A DNA stretch of 26,521 bases from Ophiothrix spiculata (taxonomy: Eukaryota > Echinodermata > Ophiuroidea > Amphilepidida > Ophiotrichidae): the NCBI GenBank assembly GCA_000969725.1, contig JXSR01S033847.1; one strand, written 5' to 3'. The notes below the pieces were generated by a model, which worked only from the letters and a program-made list of their open reading frames with translations, was not told where the DNA came from and did no database searches. The position numbers and the translations under genes are program-made. Positions 20,383 through 26,521 of this stretch are shown one piece after another; positions within the stretch are counted from its first letter, which is position 1; each line of letters starts with the position of its first letter.

Positions 20383-21209
20383 AGGGGGGGCAGGACATGA
20401 CGTCATCAGATTTTGAAACTTCCATTCAAAAAACTTGAATTTTAATTAAAGCTCCAAAATTTCATTTTATACCCTTATTTGGCGTATAAAAATACGCAGA
20501 TTCCAAAACCGTTGGGGTCGGGACTTCGACCCCAGAAAACTAAAAAGATATTTTGACTTTTTTGAAAAAGAAACGGATTTTTAATTACGGTTAGTGTGAC
20601 GTCATATGATACATGCGCACTGCATCTCTGCCGTAAAAAATAGGGTTGTTTAAGCCGGACGTATAACAATTATAAAATCCCCGAAGCTCATATCTGGTTT
20701 CAGTGGCGAAGTGGTTTGATGTCTCGCCTGGGACGCGGAAGGTCCGTGGGTCGAAACCTGCATCAGAAAAACAATCTGCCCTCTTTTTTTTTTCTTCTTT
20801 TCTTATCATTTTTATCAGAATTTATATTTAAAAAACAAAACAAACATCGATAAGGTTTTTTTTTTCAATACCAAAACAAAAATGATACCATGATCAAGGT
20901 ATTCGGCATTAATTATACTGCGCCGGCCGCGGTCAGCTTGCTACTCGGCATCGTGCAACAGGAGCATCAAAAAGGTGGTTTATTTATTTTTGATAATGAT
21001 TGCATACACATAGGTATCCAGGTTGTGATTTAGGGCTTTATATTTTGCAAATTAGTAAAACTTGGTTAATATTTCAAATAAAATCTTCTAATCAAAATTA
21101 AACACGTGATCATCACCATCCTCGTACATTTTTATTGAAGGCAGTAATTTATTTCGGTGGTTTCAGTGGTGGTACCGTGCGTGGAAAAAGGGATCGTCCT
21201 ACCACCACT
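20383..21209. mobile_element. 827-bp insertion in copy B with a tRNA-like core and hairpin end
   Basis: GGATAGAAGC lies on both sides (20373-20382 and 21210-21219); copy A has the single empty site (9928-9937, one base different). The termini are weakly inverted (AG.GG.GG.AGGAC, 11 of 14). From left to right it holds two TGACGTCA palindromes (20398-20405, 20597-20604), two short perfect hairpins (20482-20497, 20514-20533), a tRNA-like segment (20704-20758), a T10 run (20784-20793) and a terminal 11-bp inverted pair (21164-21174 with 21200-21210). No transposase or reverse transcriptase is visible. A 9-10 bp duplication fits MULE-type DNA elements or a retroposed composite; I cannot decide. 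Confidence 0.83.
20697..20770 (+). ncRNA. tRNA-like pol III promoter segment, probably SINE-derived
   Basis: A-box-like TGGCGAAGTGG is at 20704-20714 and a B-box-like GGTCGAAACC, one base short of consensus, at 20749-20758. A T10 run follows at 20784-20793 and could end pol III transcription. I could not fold a convincing full cloverleaf, so this is called tRNA-derived, not a tRNA gene. Confidence 0.6.
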
Positions 21210-21879
21210 GGATAGAAGCGAGTATTTTAACAAAACGCATATATTTGTCATTGTTCTCAACTTCTCTTAATCTGTAATAGGTGTACCTTTATGCATTAGT
21301 TATAACGTATTTATAACTCAATGAAATAGCAAGGAGGTCAGAATAGGACATATGGAAATGAGTTTGTAAGAAAATGTGAAGATGATCTTCCTTTTTTTTT
21401 CAAGTTTAAAGGAGCAATTATTCATGATCCACTTTTCATCATCAAGGTCACTTCTGTCAAAATCAAGTTTTTAGCTAGTAAGAATCCTTAACTAGTATGT
21501 TACAATCACCATAGCATTCTTTTAAATTTGCTTGCAATTTTGAGAAGAGTAAGAAAAATGTGTCATTTTATTACTGTCAGGGAACCGACTGTAATTACAA
21601 TGTTCACCATTATGAGGATTTTTAAAATTCTGAAAAGCTTGCAATTCATTTTGTTGAATTACCTTCAATTATATGACACCAAACATGCTTTAATATGCCC
21701 TACTACAGAACTACATTTTCAAAAAGAAATATTTAATAACATATGACAAATCCACCTTTCATTTTGTCCCAACTAAAAAAAACCATGATCATATGAGCCT
21801 AGTAACTGATTTTTTTTTTAAATTTGCAACGATATTTTCTGGTACCAAGTGATGACACAAGAAAGAAAAAAGGATTTTA

Positions 21880-22155
21880 GGGGCGCACCATTTGATTTTC
21901 AGGGGGGGCATGGAAGTTTTTTGAAGAAAAAAACTTCGCCACCGAAGGCGTCGAAAAAAATCTTGCCCCAAAGGAGAGTAAAAAAAAAAAACTTTACCCA
22001 ACTACTTAAAAGTAAAGAAAAACATAAAAAATGAAATAAAAAACTTTGCCGCCGAAGGCGGCGGAAAAAAAAATCGCCGCCTTCGGCGGCTAATTAAAAA
22101 AACCTTGACTCGACACCAACTTCCATGCCCCCCTGAAAATCAAATGGTGCGCCCC
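21880..22155. mobile_element. 276-bp TTA-flanked MITE with long TIRs in copy B
   Basis: TTA flanks both sides (21877-21879 and 22156-22158); copy A has the empty site (TTA at 10579-10581). The TIRs are 39 and 38 bp (21880-21918, 22118-22155), begin GGGGCGCACCATTTGATTTT and differ only by one G in a G run. Inside, 22048-22063 and 22075-22090 are exact 16-bp inverted copies, each itself a GCCGCC..GGCGGC hairpin. A TTA duplication points to PIF/Harbinger. The near-perfect TIRs suggest recent insertion. A diverged relative is at 15963-16171. Confidence 0.92.
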
Positions 22156-23849
22156 TTAAAGTCTACCTCAAACAATTCATTGCATGGTAAAGTGGTTGAT
22201 ATTCATATTGCATGAAATAATCGTCGCTTGATTTTGTTAAAGCCAATTTTTCCAAACATTGCCGAACACAAAGAATGTCATGATAATGGAGCAAATAATG
22301 TTCTGAATTTAGCTTGTCCAGTTTAGTTGACCTACTTACGTAAACCTTGTTTTTCTGCTGCAAAAACCCCATTAAATGTCTGTATTACGTTATTTCATGT
22401 AACAATCATCTGCCTTGATTTCTGTGAATGACTTACTCAGATGTTTGATTGTTTATATAAACCTTTAATGAAGAATAAATCTTAAATGACGTGAGGTACT
22501 CACTTTAAAGTGGTAAACCTTAAATGAAGTAAGATACATTTCAGGTGACAAATTCATTTACATTTAATGCTTCATGGCGTGATGTGTTTCGGTTATCACA
22601 CATTCTGTGATTAAAGTTTATTTTTCGATCATTTTAATGACATGTGAGGCATGAAGCCTACTTTCACAAAATGAACGGAAACATAAACTTGATGACGGAA
22701 ATCGCTGATTATGCTCTTTGATTTTACCGTCCTGATACTTGGTGTCCCATAAAAACCCTATTGGGCCTTTTAACGGATAGTCTGAAAGTATTTAAAGGTT
22801 ATATTTTATAGTCCATGAATTGAAGCTTTTAATACCGTTTGTTTCATTTCGATCGTTAGTGTACAACAAATGTTAAATGTTATGTTTTATCAAAACTTAG
22901 GGTGAATTTTTGTATGGTCAAATTTCATAATTAATAGTTATAAAGCAGAGGTGTTTCTGAATGGAATTAATATGAGTCACCTCGAAAAATGTATCACATT
23001 TGTCTTAGTTTTACATCAAATGTGTTTATTTTGTCAGCATATATAAAGATAGCATGCACGTAATAAATAAGTCAAACATTGTTACAATTTGGTGAACAAA
23101 TCAAGGACAATACTCAATAGAGCTTCATTTGAACGAAACTTGCAAAATCGTGAAATTCGATCAGAAAGTTTTACATCCAAATATATGACAAAGCATAAGT
23201 TCTGAAATGAAAAAAACATTATATTGAAGTCTGTTTTATTGACAATAAAGGCATACCTTTAAATATTTTTAACTATCCGGTAAAGCCAAAAACGTAACAT
23301 ACATAGATTGTACTGTTTTGTTTTGTTTTGTGGTTTTTTTTCTGGGGAACACTGTTCATTGGTTACCAGAAACGGGTAACCACTTTTTGTTTGATTTCTG
23401 GATATTTTCGAGAATTTCTTAATGCAGAATTAGCATAGATTCAAGTCTTGGATATCTCGGATATCAATTGATGTATATTCTGGTAACCTGTTAACAATCA
23501 TGGGATGGTGATTTGGAGAAAACAAACACTAGCAATCTTGCAGATGATCATGCAGATGATAAAATACCGTAGCCCTTTTAAAGACCCGTTTTATTTTTTC
23601 AGTTCACAACTACCTCAAGGGAAAGTGCAGCTTATATAATTTATTCAATTACAATTGTTATTTTACTCTAATAAAATTCCATTCATAAGAGTAATAATTG
23701 TAATGTCCAAATAAACTTAAACACTACCTCATATTTTAATAGCTGGCCTTTTAAATCATCACGACATGTTAAAAGTGACACTTATGTAAACATGTTGTAT
23801 CATCTGTTAAAAATACATAAACGCCAACTTTACGTTACTGAAATAAGTC

Positions 23850-24182
23850 AATTATACCATTATTGATAATGTATGCAATGCGGACATCTCAATGGAAGAA
23901 ACTGTTATTTGGGTTGAATACACGTTATATCTATACTATTTCGTAGCAGAAAAAGACAAAGCTTAAAACAGATTATATTTTTATAGCAAATGATGACACG
24001 ACATCTTTCAGTAAACCATGGCGGGTAAAAGCATTTTAATTATCCTGGGAACTCATTAAATATTGAAACGAAAGAAATATCAGAATAGAAAGAAATTGAA
24101 GTAGCTAAAAGGACGGAAAAGATGAGTGATTGTAATTTGCAAGTCTGAAATTATCTGGTAAATTGAGTGTCCTGGGATAATG
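23850..24182 (+). repeat. Module M in copy B
   Basis: Counterpart of 12592-13020 within the duplicated segment. It shares the TTATTGATAATG, GGACATCTCAATGG, CCATGGCGGG and TCCTGGGATAATG landmarks, with small deletions relative to A. Confidence 0.75.
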
Positions 24183-24285
24183 TACCAAGAAATATTTTGA
24201 AAACAATTTGCAGTAAAGATATATAAATTACATTTCTACGCAAAACTTGATGATCGGAAATACACCTCGTACAAAAAGAACACAC

Positions 24286-24341
24286 CATGTCTTTTTTTCA
24301 TTCATTCAATTCATTCAATTTTATTTCCACAACTTTTATTT
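24286..24341. repeat. Small insertion of about 55 bp in copy B
   Basis: Copy A reads CCATGTCTTTAGATC here; B has extra ATTCATTCAATT-type simple sequence and two copies of TTTTATTTCCAC (24319-24330, 24334-24345) before the TTTAGATC. It could be a truncated retroelement tail or replication slippage. Confidence 0.6.
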
Positions 24342-24649
24342 CCACTTTAGATCAGCAGTGTGTCAAAGTCTGAAGTTTCTGAACGTTTTCGAAATATACA
24401 TTTTATTGCTGCATCTTTGCTCTTTCATGCTTTCAAAAAACATCTCACTTGTGAAAATTTGTCCAAAAATGGCTGCGGTATAACGCTTGAAAGACGCTGG
24501 ATCCCCCAAACAATTGTTGCACTTTACGATGATTTCAGTTTACATTATATGATAGGACAGCTTATAGCCATCAATATTGAAACTACTCTACATTTAGATA
24601 TGAATCAGCTATAGAATTGTATTTTTTAGTGATTAATATTCTCTCACAT

Positions 24650-24765
24650 GGAGTCATTGACTCTCTTAAGGAGTTACTTCTGCTTGACTCTATAAGGGTG
24701 TCATTTGACTCCAGAAGTGTAGTTGTTTTAGACATACAAATCATCATAAGAGTCACCATGACTCC
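24650..24765. repeat. TGACTC-rich imperfect inverted repeat (copy B)
   Basis: Counterpart of 13429-13544 with the same length. The outer arms are better matched than in A: GGAGTCATTGACTC (24650-24663) faces GAGTCACCATGACTCC (24750-24765). Confidence 0.6.
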
Positions 24766-24863
24766 AAGTAAGGACTTCCTTTTTGGCTGTTTTTGTTTCA
24801 CGGCTGTATGAGTTTTCTTTTATTATTTTAATAAATAAACACATGTTTGCTAATTATACCTCA

Positions 24864-25890
24864 TATAGTTAGGTCCCTTATCAACAAATAGGGGCCATCT
24901 TGTTACACGGATGACAAATCTTCCATTTTTTGCACAGAGATTCAGTGTGACATGTATTTTACGGTACAAACTGGCTCCACAGACATCGACCTAATTTTGG
25001 GTGAAAAATCGTCATTTTTCGCTCAAAAAATCGATATCATATCTTTTAGTTGAGCTCATTTGCATGGCAAAATGTGACTTAGTTTTTGAGATATTGGTCA
25101 TTCAAGGAGCCAAAATTCAATATAAATAATGGGAAATTGACAAACAAAATTGCGATTTTCTCAAAACATCATCTTCTCGCGATAAAGGGGTGAAAACTGT
25201 GGAAAAACGTGGGTTTGGACCATGGATTATTATTTTCTTTCTGACAGCGTTTGAAATAATATATGAATACATTTTTCTAAAATCTTCTAATATTGTTTCC
25301 ATAATTTATGTTGGTTATAATCGTAACAGGTTTTAGTAATGGGCGATATCAGAATTAACCTTGGATAAATCAAACTTGGGAAAAAGGAAATATCGGAGGA
25401 CATTTTTGAAGCAAAAATGGGCTGAGAGATATAATGTGATGTTTTTTAATGCGCGTAGCGTAGAAAAAATCTGTCAAATCTGCTAATTTCAGCTAAAAAT
25501 TGTTTTAAAAATCTTTAAATTAGCGCAAAAGTCGCCGAAACCTCGTAATTTCACGATGTTCGAATAACTCGATTGTTTTCAATTTTTAACAAATTGTAGG
25601 CTTGATACTTCTTATGTGGACTATTATAAATCAACATATTATCTTGAAATTAAGAGCGCATTTTTTAAACATCTAAATTATTATATCTAATTATAATATA
25701 TATTATATATTTTTCTTAGGTCGATTGTATTTTCTTAGGAGAAAAAAGTTGTGGGGATGCAGTGTCCTACTCGGGCCCCATGATGTTAAACGAACACTTT
25801 GCCCTCTACGATTCTTTGAGTACATTCTGTGGCCACCGTGATTTTTTTCTTTCCCCTTTTTATATACTTGATTATTTTTTATTTGCTTTT
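24864..25890. other. Unrecognised AT-rich sequence after segment B
   Basis: No gene or element ends supported. It includes an AT-only palindromic patch at about 25678-25710. A more GC-balanced stretch lies at about 25750-25840. A reverse frame of 61 codons (25117-25302) resembles nothing known to me. Confidence 0.45.
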
Positions 25891-25895
25891 ATTTT

Positions 25896-25937
25896 TTGTT
25901 TATTTATTTAATTAATTTATTTATTGGGGGGGGGGGG
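25896..25937. repeat. TTTA-type simple repeat followed by a poly-G run
   Basis: Low-complexity TTTATT-like sequence leads directly into a run of about a dozen G at about 25926-25937. Confidence 0.85.
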
Positions 25938-26078
25938 CTTTAAGCAATATATTTAAGGGGACCCAATCAGTAGCTGCTGACTCTTAAATCCCCACTGATC
26001 ACATTCATAATGTTACTTATTTCAAAGGTTTATCTTCCCTCTTCTTCTTCCTTCATCTTATTTTTTTCAAAATTTTTA

Positions 26079-26235
26079 CGGGCCCCCAAGATCCCGGGCC
26101 CCGGGACAAATACCCCTTTGTCCACCCCTTGTCGGCGGGCCTGGACGCCGGTCGCTAGGGGAGTGGTCAAAGCCCGAGTCTTTCCCGCTGACGGAATTGT
26201 ACCCCTTCGCCCTTACTCCTCCCCTCCCCCAATGT
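26079..26235. mobile_element. GC-rich transposon-like fragment
   Basis: An abrupt GC-rich patch contains GGGCCCCCAAGATCCCGGG, CCCCGGGACAAA and a facing TTTGTCC, then CGGCGGGCCTGGACGCCGG. Such GGCCC-rich, partly self-complementary sequence is common at ends of dispersed invertebrate DNA transposons. No partner end or target duplication was found, so both limits and class are uncertain. The forward frame at 26010-26255 is not a credible gene. Confidence 0.4.
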
Positions 26236-26521
26236 TTTACCTAAAATTGTTATAAAATGTTGGACTTGCAAAACTATTGTATGTCAAAATTTGCTTTTAA
26301 TTAAGAAATTGACATTGCTTGAAACTCGAGCGAAGCGCAAAATTTGTTTAGACATTTTACATCTTGGACAATGGGTGTGAAATTTGTGTCACTGGATGAG
26401 TGTGGGGGTGCATTGGGGTATGGATAGGGTGAGGTTTGTGACTGGAGAAAGTAGCAAAGGGGTCAACTTAGAGATGTTGAACTTAGCGTGAGCAATTAGG
26501 GGCCTAGCCCGGAAGCTTTCG
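26236..26521. other. Unrecognised sequence to the window end
   Basis: Contains ACTCGAGCGAAGCGC near 26323 and a G/T-rich stretch at 26370-26450. No gene recognised; it may continue the preceding repeat. Confidence 0.35.

Larger units (their letters stand above)
17856..24863 (+). repeat. Segmental duplication, copy B (about 7.0 kb)
   Basis: Direct duplicate of copy A (6942-13720), about 10.9 kb downstream; the offset grows to about 11.2-11.3 kb further in because of insertions. B-specific insertions are at 18624-18778, 20383-21209, 21880-22155 and a small one near 24286-24341. B also has about 45 extra bases near 23116-23160 and lacks about 80 bp that A has near 13620-13700. The sequence 5' of B does not match that 5' of A, and the 3' flanks also differ, so both edges are true breakpoints rather than window effects. 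Confidence 0.93.

Noticed and set aside
20697..20770. Functional tRNA gene
   Set aside because: The B box lacks one base and no full cloverleaf could be folded; the context is an 827-bp insertion.
26010..26255. 81-codon forward frame
   Set aside because: It runs through a GC-rich transposon-like patch with no domain or codon signal.

Overview
This window looks like gene-poor nuclear DNA of an animal, most likely a marine invertebrate. The evidence is AT-rich composition, no open reading frame longer than about 110 codons, no operon-like gene packing, many short terminal-inverted-repeat (TIR) elements typical of invertebrate genomes, two tRNA-derived sequences with pol III boxes, poly-T and poly-G/C tracts, and a 50-N scaffold gap. 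I recognise no protein-coding gene, no functional tRNA or rRNA, and no exon I could defend. The species cannot be read from the sequence. All alignments and counts here were made by eye.

Layout. 1-6235: mostly unrecognised AT-rich sequence. It holds an old, diverged copy (R1: 1473-1920 and 2642-3801) of sequence seen again at 6243-6745 and 7058-7914, a 425-bp TIR element inside R1 (2713-3137), and a repeat-like block with GC-rich palindromes (about 3900-4560). 6942-13720: segment A. 13820-15853: two tandem units (U1, U2) of about 0.8 kb, whose first part is related to the tail of segment A. U1 contains the scaffold gap; U2 contains a 334-bp element. 15963-17000: a short TTA-flanked TIR element, a fold-back array of about 26-bp repeats and a three-copy 81-bp tandem repeat. 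17856-24863: segment B, a direct duplicate of A at roughly 95-97% identity. 24864-26521: unrecognised sequence with simple repeats and a GC-rich transposon-like patch.

The most informative structure is the A/B pair. Each copy is an empty-site control for insertions in the other. Copy A carries a 659-bp GATC-rich TIR element (itself holding a 200-bp tRNA-like insertion) and a 347-bp hAT-type MITE. Copy B carries a 155-bp TA-flanked hairpin MITE, an 827-bp insertion with a tRNA-like core and a 276-bp TTA-flanked MITE. Subtracting these leaves about 5.76 kb in A and 5.74 kb in B, so mobile DNA explains nearly all of the length difference. R1 acts as an outgroup for the first 0.9 kb and polarises several indels.

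There is no sign of genes working together. The region reads as a duplication-prone intergenic or intronic tract that collects non-autonomous transposons.
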